Below are positions 1 through 6,412 of a stretch of 17,197 nt of DNA, piece by piece (positions within the stretch are counted from its first letter, which is position 1; each line of letters starts with the position of its first letter). A program made the position numbers and the translations under genes. Source of the stretch: an uncultured Oscillospiraceae bacterium (GTDB lineage: Bacteria; Bacillota; Clostridia; Oscillospirales; Ruminococcaceae); NCBI GenBank assembly GCA_958427155.1, contig CAUABB010000009.1:1-17197 (forward strand), read 5' to 3'. The notes under the pieces were generated by a model. That model made no database searches and was not told where the DNA came from. It saw only the letters and a list, made by a program, of their open reading frames with translations.

Positions 1-473
1 CCATTTTCATGAGTGATAACGGTATCCGGGGAGCCTTCGCTTCCCGCCGCGGCAATGGTTAAAACGGTGCCAACCGGGAGCGCTTCAGTTACCGGAATTC
101 CTTTGGAGTAGTAATCCCAGAAGTCGCCGTCGTAGGGAACCCCAGCTGCAATGGCTTTTGCGGAGTCGATAACACTGCCCCCGCCGACCGCCAGGATAAA
201 GTCAATTCCTTCTTTTCGGCAGAGATCAATCCCCTGGTAGACAAGGCCGCTACGAGGATTTGGCATGACACCACCCAGCTCAATATAAGGAATGCCATAC
301 TCATTCAGAGAAGCGGTTACAGCGTCAAAAACGCCGTTTTTCTTAACAGAACCGCCGCCGAAGTGAACCAAAACCTTACTGCCGCCAAACCGTTTGACCA
401 GTTCGCCGACGCTTTTTTCGCCACCCTTTCCGAAAACAAAGTAGGTAGGCGCGTAGAATCTGAAATTTTCCAT
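1..473 (-). CDS. Iron-containing alcohol dehydrogenase, partial (C-terminus off the left edge)
   Basis: The first 157 residues of a group III (iron-dependent) alcohol dehydrogenase of the butanol dehydrogenase/YqhD type are present; the family is usually about 380-390 residues. These cytoplasmic enzymes interconvert aldehydes and alcohols with NAD(P)H. The protein opens MENFRFYAPTYFVFGKGG, typical of the family's N-terminal Rossmann-like domain. The dinucleotide-binding motif GGGSVIDSAK lies at residues 97-106, and an AAGSEGS segment near the right end of the visible part matches the family's PAAGSE motif. The iron-binding Asp/His residues lie in the missing C-terminal half, so an intact metal site cannot be confirmed. 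The start is the ATG at 471-473, preceded by an AGGAGG site at 479-484. It is divergent from the glycosidase at 799. The substrate is not determinable. Confidence 0.93.
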   Translation of the reverse strand, partial: MENFRFYAPTYFVFGKGGEKSVGELVKRFGGSKVLVHFGGGSVKKNGVFDAVTASLNEYGIPYIELGGVMPNPRSGLVYQGIDLCRKEGIDFILAVGGGSVIDSAKAIAAGVPYDGDFWDYYSKGIPVTEALPVGTVLTIAAAGSEGSPDTVITHEN

Positions 474-578
474 GATGTTCCTCCTGATGATATGAATGGT
501 TTAATGTCTTCTATATACAGGGCAAAATTTCTCCGGAAAAAGAAAAGCTTGTCCGGTTTGTCTCCACTTATTAAAATT

Positions 579-607
579 ATGATACCATGGCACCCCTTCG
601 ATTGCAA
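579..607 (-). promoter_or_regulatory. Sigma-A-type promoter for the alcohol dehydrogenase
   Basis: On the minus strand, TTGCAA (602-607) and TATCAT (579-584) are separated by exactly 17 bases. That is 4/6 and 5/6 to the vegetative consensus. A start near 572 would give a leader of about 100 bases before the ATG at 473. Placement is inferred from sequence only. Confidence 0.5.
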
Positions 608-704
608 GCGGTTTTCTGACGAAAAAACGGATGTTGAATTAAATTTTAAATGGGATTTTCCGCAGACGCCAAAAACCTTGAAAAAGCTTTGTGCAGTTTC
701 CTAA

Positions 705-733
705 TTGCTTGAAAGAGAACCGGATGGTATTCT
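705..733 (+). promoter_or_regulatory. Possible promoter for the GH-A glycosidase
   Basis: TTGCTT (705-710) and TATTCT (728-733) are spaced 17 bases apart, ahead of the glycosidase at 799. Both boxes are only partial matches, so this is a weak call. The rest of the 474-798 intergenic stretch holds no convincing gene; it carries the two divergent promoters and AT-rich sequence. Confidence 0.35.
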
Positions 734-798
734 TGTAAAGAGCAGGCGCGAGATGCGTCTTTAAAAGCTGTGTTTTATACGGGAAAGGAAGAGCATTT

Positions 799-2265
799 AT
801 GGTTCAAAGCGGAACAGAAACGGTAGAACGCTGGGGCGTTTTTGAAATAGCGGTCGCCGGAAAGGCGGATGGAAACCCGTTTGTCGATTATGAAATTCAA
901 GGGACCTTTACCCATCCCTGTCAGACGGTTCGGGTGGATGGCTTTTATGATGGGGACGGAATTTATAAAGTGCGTTTCATGCCCTCTTTTGAAGGGGAAT
1001 ACCAGTATGAAATTTCGGGAAGCTTTTCGGATGAGCCTTTATCCGGAAGCTTTACGGTAATGCCTCCTTCCGAAAAGAATCACGGTCCGGTTCGGGTGGC
1101 GAATACCTATCACTTTGCCTATGAAGACGGTACCCCCCACTATTCGATTGGAACAACCTGTTATGTCTGGCATCTCCAGTCCGAAGAGCTGCAGGAGCAG
1201 ACGCTGGAAACACTGAGAAACAGTGCTTTTAACAAGATTCGTTTCTGTGTCTTCCCCAAACATTATGACTACAATCTAAAAGAGCCCTTCTGTTATCCAT
1301 TTGAAGGGTCTAAAGAAGACGGTTGGGATTTTACCCGTTTTAATCCCGCTTATTTCCGCCATCTGGAGCGCCGGATTGCCGACCTGATGGCTCTTGGGAT
1401 TGAGGCGGATATCATTATGCTTCATCCTTATGACCGCTGGGGCTTTTCCGATATGGGCGCCGAAAACGACGACCGGTATTTTAAATATCTGATCGCCCGC
1501 ATTTCCGCTTTTCGGAATGTTTGGTGGTCTTTAGCCAACGAGCATGACCTGATGAAGGCCAAAACGGTTGCGGACTGGGAGCGCCTCGCGGGAATTATCT
1601 GTGAGAAAGATCCATACAGGCATCTTCGTTCCATCCATAACTGCGGTCCGTTTTATGATCACAACCGCCCTTGGATTACCCATTGCAGCCTTCAGCGTCA
1701 GGAGATGCACCGTTCAACCGAACTGACGGCGGAAATGCGGGAGCGGTATCAAAAACCGGTGGTTTGGGATGAAATCTGCTATGAGGGAAATATCAACTGG
1801 TGCTGGGGAAATATTTCCGGGAAGGAACTTACCCGCCGGTTCTGGGAAGCGACAATCCGCGGTGGATATGCTGGCCACGGAGAAACTTACCTTGGCCATG
1901 ACGATATCCTCTGGTGGTCTCATGGAGGAAAGCTGTATGGGGATTGTCCGGAGCGCCTTAAATTTTTAGCGAAGGTCTTTAACAGGGTTCCCGGCCTTGG
2001 CCTTTCGCCTGAAAAAAGGGTGATGTTTGATGAGTTTGCCGGAATTTCAAAAGACGGAAGCTATCGGCTGTTTTATTTTAGCTGGTTCCGCCCTTCTTTC
2101 CGCGACTTTGATTTTGGGGATGAAAAATGGGAAGTCACCGTACTGGACACTTGGGAAATGACCGAAACCAAACTGGGGATACAGACCGGGAAGTTCCGGA
2201 TTCCTCTTCCCGGCAAGGAGTATATCGCGATTGAGATGCGTAAAATTCTTGACAATCCTTCTTGA
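799..2265 (+). CDS. Putative clan GH-A glycoside hydrolase (DUF5060/DUF5605-type)
   Basis: A 488-residue protein without a signal peptide, so probably cytoplasmic. Residues 1-90 look like the beta-sandwich DUF5060 domain found at the N-terminus of this family (ERWGVFEIAV, GFYDGDGIYKVRFMP, GEYQYEISGSF). Residues 100-400 look like a TIM barrel of the DUF4038/apiosidase-like group, with TTCYVWH, IRFCVFPKHYDYN and IMLHPYDRWGFSDMG. Glu248 in SLANEHD fits the clan GH-A acid/base at the end of strand 4, and Glu325 in PVVWDEICYEG fits the strand-7 nucleophile. The C-terminal 80 residues resemble the DUF5605 beta domain. Expected role: retaining hydrolysis of an oligosaccharide or glycoside imported into the cell; the sugar specificity cannot be read. 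The ATG at 799 follows a GGAAAGGA site at 783-790. It stands alone, ending at a terminator 24 bases downstream. Confidence 0.85.
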   Translation: MVQSGTETVERWGVFEIAVAGKADGNPFVDYEIQGTFTHPCQTVRVDGFYDGDGIYKVRFMPSFEGEYQYEISGSFSDEPLSGSFTVMPPSEKNHGPVRVANTYHFAYEDGTPHYSIGTTCYVWHLQSEELQEQTLETLRNSAFNKIRFCVFPKHYDYNLKEPFCYPFEGSKEDGWDFTRFNPAYFRHLERRIADLMALGIEADIIMLHPYDRWGFSDMGAENDDRYFKYLIARISAFRNVWWSLANEHDLMKAKTVADWERLAGIICEKDPYRHLRSIHNCGPFYDHNRPWITHCSLQRQEMHRSTELTAEMRERYQKPVVWDEICYEGNINWCWGNISGKELTRRFWEATIRGGYAGHGETYLGHDDILWWSHGGKLYGDCPERLKFLAKVFNRVPGLGLSPEKRVMFDEFAGISKDGSYRLFYFSWFRPSFRDFDFGDEKWEVTVLDTWEMTETKLGIQTGKFRIPLPGKEYIAIEMRKILDNPS

Positions 2266-2288
2266 ATTTATAATAAGAAAAAATAGTG

Positions 2289-2316
2289 AAAAAGCCCCGT
2301 ATAACGGGGCTTTTTT
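2289..2316. terminator. Bidirectional Rho-independent terminator
   Basis: A perfect 12-bp stem (AAAAAGCCCCGT / ACGGGGCTTTTT) with a 3-base loop and T-runs on both strands. It lies 24 bases from the stop of the glycosidase (plus) and a similar distance from the stop of the metal ATPase (minus), so it serves both convergent genes. Confidence 0.93.
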
Positions 2317-2339
2317 GATTAATAGAAAGGATTGAAAAC

Positions 2340-4451
2340 TTAAGACCGCAATTTTTTTACCTTCATAGCGCGCAGGGAGTTTAAGATTGCCAGTAGTGCT
2401 ACACCAACATCGGCAAAGATTGCGATCCACATAGAGGTGATACCGAACAGGCTTAACAGCAGAACGATAACTTTAACTGTCAAGGCAAAAACGATATTCT
2501 GGATAACAATCCGTCGGGTTTTTCGGGCAATCCGAATCGCGAGAGGAAGTTTTTCCAGATCGTCAGTCATCAATACTACGTCGGCTACTTCAATTGCCGC
2601 GTCTGAACCAATTCCTCCCATTGCAATACCCACGTCAGCCCGGGCAATCACTGGAGCGTCGTTGATTCCATCCCCGACAAAAACGAGGTTTTCCTTTCCG
2701 TCTTTTGTCTGGAGAAGTCGGTCAACCGCCGCAACTTTATCTTGGGGGAGAAGATTTGCCTGCCAGTCGGTTATGCCAGCTTCTGTTGCGATGATTTCCG
2801 CCGCGGCCGGCAGATCTCCTGTCAACATGACAACTCGTTTGACGCCTTCTTCCTTTAGCTGGCGGACAGCCTTCTTTGAAGTGGATTTTAAGGTATCAGC
2901 AATGGAAATAGAACCCAGAAAACGCCCGTTTTTAACAAGGTAGACAACGGTACCGACAGGATCTTCCGTTTTTTGAGGTTGGACTGCGTTCTGCTCCAGC
3001 AACTTGAGATTTCCCGCCAGCAGGGTAGTCCCGTCCTTTAAGGTTACGGTAGTTCCAAAGCCTGCATTTTCTGTACTTTGCTCAATTTGAGCGTCGTCGA
3101 CAGGCCTGCCGTATCGGCTTAGAATCGATTTCGCAATTGGGTGGGAAGAACGGGCTTCTGCAAATGCCGCAGCTTCCAACAGTTCTTCCTCTGTCACACC
3201 TTCCGCGGGAGAAAGAGCCTGAACAGAAAAGCTTCCTCTGGTTAAGGTGCCTGTCTTATCCAGCACAACTGTCCCGGTTTTACAAAGAGCTTCCAGGTAA
3301 TTGCTCCCTTTGATCAGAATCCCCTGCTTTGAGGCGCCGCCGATTCCACCGAAAAACCCAAGTGGGATGGAAACAACCAGCGCACAGGGACAGGAAATAA
3401 CTAAAAAAATCAGAGCGCGGTAGAACCAGTCAGGGAAGGTGGAAAAACCAAGGAAAAAGGGAGGAACAAGGGCGGTAAATACCGCGCAGAGGACAACAAC
3501 CGGGGTATAAATCCGGGCAAATTTTGTGATAAATTTTTCGGTATTCGCTTTGCGAGAAGCCGCGTTTTGAGTAAGGTCCAAAATTTTGGAAACGGTGGAG
3601 TCGTGAAACTCTTTTTCTACCTGAATTTCCAGCGTTGCATTTTGGTTAATGGTGCCGGAAAGGACTTCGTCTCCCTCTACTGCTTCTCTGGGAATTGACT
3701 CGCCTGTCAAAGCCGAGGTATCCAGAAAGGAACCTCCGCTTATAATTTTCCCGTCTAAAGGAACTCGTTCTCCGGGGTTGACAACAATAATTTCTCCGGG
3801 GATGACTTCCTCCGGTTTGCAGCGGGTAAGCACACCATTTACCCGCTTGCGGGCAAAATCAGGCCGGATGTCCATTAAGGCCGTGATCGAACGGCGGGAC
3901 CGACTGACAGCAATATCCTGCAACATTTCTCCAAACTGATAAAAGAGCATAACTGCAATTGCTTCTGAAAACTCGCCGATCGCAAAAGCACCGATTGTCG
4001 CAATCGCCATCAAAAAGTTTTCGTCAAAGACTTTTCCCCGAAAGATATTTCGGAGTGCCCGCCACAAGACATCCGCTCCGACAATCAGATAACCGGCAAT
4101 AGAAAGGGAAAGAGAAAGCAAGAACGGCATTGGAATCAGTTTTACACAGACCAGAAGCAGCAGAGCTGACACTAAGCGGACAGCCATTGGCTTCCAGCCG
4201 GATTTATTATCGTGCTGGTGATCGTCCCCGCATCCGCATCCTCCTCCGCTGTGTTTCTTAGAGCGGCGTTTCAGCTTTTTCATTTCTTCGGGGTGTTCAA
4301 AGGGATTATATGGGGGGTAAAGAGATCCTCCGCACCCTGCACACCCCGTGCAATTTCCGTCGCACCCGGATGGCTTAGAAGCGACAGAAGTGTTATTTCC
4401 GGTGACATTTTTGTATTCGCCGGTCTCATGCAGCTTTGCATGATTATCCAT
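2340..4451 (-). CDS. cadA: Heavy-metal-translocating P1B-type ATPase (Zn/Cd/Pb type)
   Basis: A 703-residue membrane pump that exports divalent soft metals using ATP. Visible P-type hallmarks are actuator TGES 249-252, phosphorylation motif DKTGTLT 398-404 (Asp398), P1B-specific HP at 437-438 and hinge GDGINDAP 593-600. The transmembrane metal site has CPC 354-356. It also has Lys660 and Asp681, spaced 21 residues apart as Lys693 and Asp714 are in E. coli ZntA, which places it in the P1B-2 (Zn/Cd/Pb) class rather than the copper class. The usual N-terminal HMA domain with GMxCxxC is missing. Instead residues 30-80 are Cys/His-rich: CDGNCTGCAGC (30-40), then GCGCGDDHQHD (71-81). The SD sequence (4459-4463) directly follows the stop codon of the upstream CsoR gene, so the two are likely translationally coupled. 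Ion preference is inferred from the motifs. Confidence 0.95.
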   Translation of the reverse strand: MDNHAKLHETGEYKNVTGNNTSVASKPSGCDGNCTGCAGCGGSLYPPYNPFEHPEEMKKLKRRSKKHSGGGCGCGDDHQHDNKSGWKPMAVRLVSALLLLVCVKLIPMPFLLSLSLSIAGYLIVGADVLWRALRNIFRGKVFDENFLMAIATIGAFAIGEFSEAIAVMLFYQFGEMLQDIAVSRSRRSITALMDIRPDFARKRVNGVLTRCKPEEVIPGEIIVVNPGERVPLDGKIISGGSFLDTSALTGESIPREAVEGDEVLSGTINQNATLEIQVEKEFHDSTVSKILDLTQNAASRKANTEKFITKFARIYTPVVVLCAVFTALVPPFFLGFSTFPDWFYRALIFLVISCPCALVVSIPLGFFGGIGGASKQGILIKGSNYLEALCKTGTVVLDKTGTLTRGSFSVQALSPAEGVTEEELLEAAAFAEARSSHPIAKSILSRYGRPVDDAQIEQSTENAGFGTTVTLKDGTTLLAGNLKLLEQNAVQPQKTEDPVGTVVYLVKNGRFLGSISIADTLKSTSKKAVRQLKEEGVKRVVMLTGDLPAAAEIIATEAGITDWQANLLPQDKVAAVDRLLQTKDGKENLVFVGDGINDAPVIARADVGIAMGGIGSDAAIEVADVVLMTDDLEKLPLAIRIARKTRRIVIQNIVFALTVKVIVLLLSLFGITSMWIAIFADVGVALLAILNSLRAMKVKKLRS

Positions 4452-4458
4452 ATTACTG

Positions 4459-4466
4459 CCTCCTTA
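4459..4466 (-). promoter_or_regulatory. Ribosome binding site of the ATPase fused to the csoR stop codon
   Basis: On the minus strand the sequence TAAGGAGG combines the TAA stop of the CsoR-family gene (4464-4466) with the GGAGG site of the ATPase (4459-4463), 7 bases before its ATG (4449-4451). This arrangement favours reuse of terminating ribosomes. Confidence 0.85.
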
Positions 4467-4739
4467 TTTAAGCTTGGAAAACTGTTTGAAAATATCAACA
4501 AGGTTTTCAAGGGTGTCCTGTACGTCTCCAGACTCAATTCCAGAGCGGACACAGTGTTCAATATGATCTTCCACAAGGAGAAGAGAGACATTGGTAATTG
4601 CCGAGCTAACGGCCGAAATCTGTGTAAAAATATCCTCACATTCTCTGCCGTTTTCCACCATCGTTTTAATCCCGCGAATCTGCCCTTCAATTCTGGACAG
4701 ACGAGCTAAAACGGCCTCATTATACTGATGCTTGTTCAT
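4464..4739 (-). CDS. csoR: CsoR/RcnR-family metal-sensing transcriptional repressor
   Basis: A 91-residue all-helical DUF156 protein of normal family length. It shows the diagnostic RLSRIEGQIRGI segment (residues 13-24) used in DNA contact. The metal-sensing positions are Cys34 (GRECEDI), His59 and Cys63 (EDHIEHC), which reproduces the Cys-His-Cys ligand pattern of Cu(I) sensors. A further His4 is present near the N-terminus, at a place where nickel/cobalt RcnR-type members use a histidine. Family members bind DNA as tetramers without metal and release it when metal binds. It is the first gene of a two-gene operon with the efflux ATPase. Its own promoter carries a CsoR-type palindrome, so it should be autoregulated. 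The start ATG (4737-4739) is preceded by an AGAGAGG-like site at about 4749-4755. The exact metal is uncertain. Confidence 0.93.
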   Translation of the reverse strand: MNKHQYNEAVLARLSRIEGQIRGIKTMVENGRECEDIFTQISAVSSAITNVSLLLVEDHIEHCVRSGIESGDVQDTLENLVDIFKQFSKLK

Positions 4740-4787
4740 CGTAGGTTTTCCTCTCTGTTTGATATTGTATTACAAGCAAAATACCTT

Positions 4788-4804
4788 ATACCCCTATAGG
4801 GTAT
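4788..4804. promoter_or_regulatory. CsoR-type operator
   Basis: ATACCCCTATAGGGTAT is a GC-tract palindrome resembling known CsoR boxes (TACCC...GGGGTA pattern). Flanking CTTA/TTAAG extends the dyad to about 26 bases. It sits just downstream of the -10 box of the csoR promoter, where a bound repressor would block transcription initiation. Confidence 0.85.
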
Positions 4805-4808
4805 ATTA

Positions 4809-4837
4809 AGCATACACTTTTATCTTCTTTTTGTCAA
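4809..4837 (-). promoter_or_regulatory. Promoter of the csoR-ATPase operon
   Basis: On the minus strand a perfect -35 TTGACA (4832-4837) is followed after 17 bases by TATGCT (4809-4814). The predicted start falls at the edge of or inside the CsoR-like palindrome at 4788-4804, leaving a leader of about 60 bases. Confidence 0.8.
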
Positions 4838-4873
4838 GTGATTTTATTTCTATTGTTAAAACTTTTCAGCTAA

Positions 4874-4908
4874 AAAATACCCGTCCTGTTACACAGGACG
4901 GGTATTTT
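4874..4908 (-). terminator. Rho-independent terminator of the small HTH regulator
   Basis: A perfect 15-bp stem (4874-4888 with 4894-4908) with a 5-base loop. On the minus strand it ends in a run of six T. The ascending arm overlaps the stop codon of the HTH gene (4907-4909), and the hairpin insulates that gene from the csoR promoter immediately downstream. Confidence 0.92.
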
Positions 4909-5152
4909 AAAGGGTATCTTGATCGGGAGGAATATACCGAAGAAGATCTGAAATATCACATTCCAAAACACGGCAAATCCTGGCAAGCACGCCCAAATCG
5001 GGACGTTGTATCTCGTTTCGACAGTAGGCGAGCAACTGTGAATATTGAATTTCTGCCATTTTGGAAAGTCGACTTTTACTGATATTGTGCTTTTCCATAT
5101 AATCGTTCAGGGTAATTTCGCATCTACCCCAGTCAATTGTATACTCAAACAT
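4907..5152 (-). CDS. Small Cro/C1-type helix-turn-helix regulator
   Basis: An 81-residue protein made up almost entirely of one XRE-like DNA-binding domain. Residues 15-70 show the HTH pattern: TLNDYMEKHNISKSRLSKMA, then a recognition-helix region IQYSQLLAYCRNEIQRPD, then LGVLARICRVLECDISDLLRY, which is the typical HTH_26/Cro-C1 ending. There is no effector or dimerisation domain beyond this. Such short XRE proteins act as local repressors or switch proteins; the target is not evident, though the divergent promoter and palindrome just upstream (5181-5236) are candidates. The ATG at 5150-5152 follows an AGGGG site at about 5160-5164. It is monocistronic, with its own terminator overlapping the stop codon. 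Confidence 0.85.
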   Translation of the reverse strand: MFEYTIDWGRCEITLNDYMEKHNISKSRLSKMAEIQYSQLLAYCRNEIQRPDLGVLARICRVLECDISDLLRYIPPDQDTL

Positions 5153-5180
5153 ATCTTACCCCTGTTTTTGTTATAATTCC

Positions 5181-5208
5181 AGTATAAATAGGAAACATGG
5201 TGTTGTAA
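5181..5208 (-). promoter_or_regulatory. Possible promoter of the HTH regulator
   Basis: On the minus strand TTACAA (5203-5208) and TATACT (5181-5186) are 16 bases apart. The -10 is good and the -35 is poor. The -35 hexamer is the same DNA as the -35 of the forward promoter, so the two promoters would overlap back to back. Confidence 0.35.
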
Positions 5209-5231
5209 CCTCTGAACATATATAGTATAAT
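5203..5231 (+). promoter_or_regulatory. Forward promoter facing an ORF-free interval
   Basis: TTGTAA (5203-5208), a 17-base spacer and a perfect TATAAT (5226-5231). No plus-strand gene follows; transcription would run into the hairpins and terminator at 5271-5370. The -10 is embedded in the 12-base perfect palindrome GTATAATTATAC (5225-5236), a possible operator. Confidence 0.6.
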
Positions 5232-5237
5232 TATACA

Positions 5238-5370
5238 CAGGGGATAATTTTTTATTCCTATTTGAGGGCTACCGGTTTTCCGGTGTACCAATACCAGGTG
5301 TTTCTTTGTTTGCCCCCTTGCTTTCCAAGAAACGCCAAAAAGGCCGAGCGAATTTTCGCCCGGCCTTTTT
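5238..5370 (+). ncRNA. Candidate small regulatory RNA with C-rich loop
   Basis: An ORF-free interval of about 130 bases runs from a good forward promoter to a terminator. Three successive hairpins are visible. The first is ACCGG-TTTT-CCGGT at 5271-5284. The second is a 10-bp stem, 5297-5306 with 5327-5336, closing a 20-base loop that contains GCCCCCTTGC. The third is the terminator at 5337-5370. The second stem contains one T/G pair that is a valid wobble only in a plus-strand transcript (an A/C mismatch in the other), which supports the plus orientation. The shared terminator, however, has one A/C mismatch in the plus RNA. I do not recognise a known RNA family or riboswitch. C-rich exposed loops are a common seed in Gram-positive small RNAs; function here is inference. 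Confidence 0.45.
5337..5370. terminator. Terminator of degV, probably also of the plus-strand small RNA
   Basis: AAAAAGGCCGAGCG pairs with CGCCCGGCCTTTTT. Every pair is canonical or G-U on the minus strand, while the plus strand has one A/C mismatch. T-runs of five are present on both strands. It begins 17 bases after the degV stop codon. Confidence 0.88.
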
Positions 5371-5387
5371 AAGTCATATGAGGAACA

Positions 5388-6254
5388 CTATTCTTCAATA
5401 AACAGAACTCCTAAGGTATTGGGACCACAGTGGGAAGCAATTGTTGAACCCGCCACTGTTTCGGCGATTTCGTGGAAATCATAAAGCTCCTCAATTTTAC
5501 GGCGGACACTTTCAACAATTTCCTTACTACAGTTGGTATGGGTGAGAAAAACCAGGTCTTTTTTCATCTTTTTGGGGGCGGATTTTTCGGCATTCATCAG
5601 CTTATCTTCCGTATAAAGAGGCAACACCTTGTCAATCGTACCACGGTACTTTTTACCAACCTTCATTTCCCCGTCTACGACCTCAATACAGGGTTTAAGC
5701 TTTAAAAGGTTTGCTCCCAGCGCGGCGATACCCGAACAGCGCCCCCCTTTATAAAGGTAGTCAAGGCGGTCCAGAATGAAACTCGCCCGAATTTTTGGAA
5801 TAATTTCCTCTTCGTGAGCGATAATTTCTTCTACCGAAGCACCGTTGTTCCGCAGAACCGCAGCTTCAATGACTGCGTGCCCGTGCCCGGTTGAAAGATT
5901 TTTGGAATCGATAACCGTCACGTTTTCAAAGTCCGCAGCAGCAATACAAGCGTTTTGATAAGAGCTTGAAAATTTAGAACTGATGGTAAAATGGATCAGC
6001 GCGGTATCTGGAGAAGTTTGACGTTCCCTGAAAAAGTCGAGATAGTCAGCAACAGAGGGAGCTGCTGTTTTAGGAAGTTTCCCTGTTTTAGCAACAGAAT
6101 CAAAGATTGTCTGTGCAGTAACCTCGATCCCGTCTTTCATGGAAGCATCCCCCAGACTGATGTACAGCGGGATAATTCCAATATCGTAGCGGGACAGCTG
6201 CTCGGGTGAAAGGTCGCAGGTACTGTCGGCTGAAATGCGAATCGTTCCAGACAT
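5388..6254 (-). CDS. DegV family fatty-acid-binding protein
   Basis: A 288-residue DegV/EDD-fold protein of normal family length. Members bind a fatty acid, and some (FakB) present it to a FakA kinase for phosphorylation and entry into phospholipid synthesis; no FakA gene is in this window. Visible motifs are the N-terminal ISADSTCDLSPE, TAAPSVADYLDFF, the lipid-head-group region TISSKFSSSYQNA, VIDSKNLSTGHG, LDRLDYLYKGGRCSG and the C-terminal SHCGPNTLGVLFIEE. An upstream in-frame ATG at 6284 exists. The start chosen is the ATG at 6252-6254, because it has an AAGGAGG site 7 bases before it and gives the canonical N-terminus. It is monocistronic, with its own promoter and terminator. The lipid ligand is unknown. 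Confidence 0.95.
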   Translation of the reverse strand: MSGTIRISADSTCDLSPEQLSRYDIGIIPLYISLGDASMKDGIEVTAQTIFDSVAKTGKLPKTAAPSVADYLDFFRERQTSPDTALIHFTISSKFSSSYQNACIAAADFENVTVIDSKNLSTGHGHAVIEAAVLRNNGASVEEIIAHEEEIIPKIRASFILDRLDYLYKGGRCSGIAALGANLLKLKPCIEVVDGEMKVGKKYRGTIDKVLPLYTEDKLMNAEKSAPKKMKKDLVFLTHTNCSKEIVESVRRKIEELYDFHEIAETVAGSTIASHCGPNTLGVLFIEE

Positions 6255-6261
6255 AAAGGTG

Positions 6262-6268
6262 CCTCCTT
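6262..6268 (-). promoter_or_regulatory. Ribosome binding site fixing the degV start
   Basis: AAGGAGG on the minus strand, 7 bases before the ATG at 6252-6254. It shows that the longer reading from 6284 is not the real start. Confidence 0.85.
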
Positions 6269-6293
6269 TTGAAGTTTTTATCATATATCTGTT

Positions 6294-6322
6294 ATTTTAC
6301 CTGTTTTTTAGTGAGATTTCAA
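6294..6322 (-). promoter_or_regulatory. Promoter of degV
   Basis: On the minus strand TTGAAA (6317-6322), a 17-base spacer and TAAAAT (6294-6299) lie 40-70 bases ahead of the degV start codon. Each hexamer matches the vegetative consensus at 5/6 or close to it. Confidence 0.6.
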
Positions 6323-6412
6323 TTCTTTTCCGGTACTTTCGGTCAGGTATGCTTATAAAAAATTTTCCCTGCGTCATACTAATGATAAATTGGTTTAAAG
6401 GGAGGAAAAGAA

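Noticed and set aside
363..704. 113-residue plus-strand reading frame overlapping the alcohol dehydrogenase start
   Set aside because: It is antisense to the clear N-terminus of the dehydrogenase and its promoter, with no ribosome binding site or recognisable motif.
4212..4709. 165-residue plus-strand frame opposite the csoR/ATPase junction
   Set aside because: It is antisense to two well-supported genes and their overlapping ribosome binding site; no motif of its own.
5238..5370. Known riboswitch upstream of degV
   Set aside because: degV reads away from this interval on the minus strand (it lies downstream of degV), so it cannot be a degV leader, and the sequence matches none of the riboswitch cores I know.
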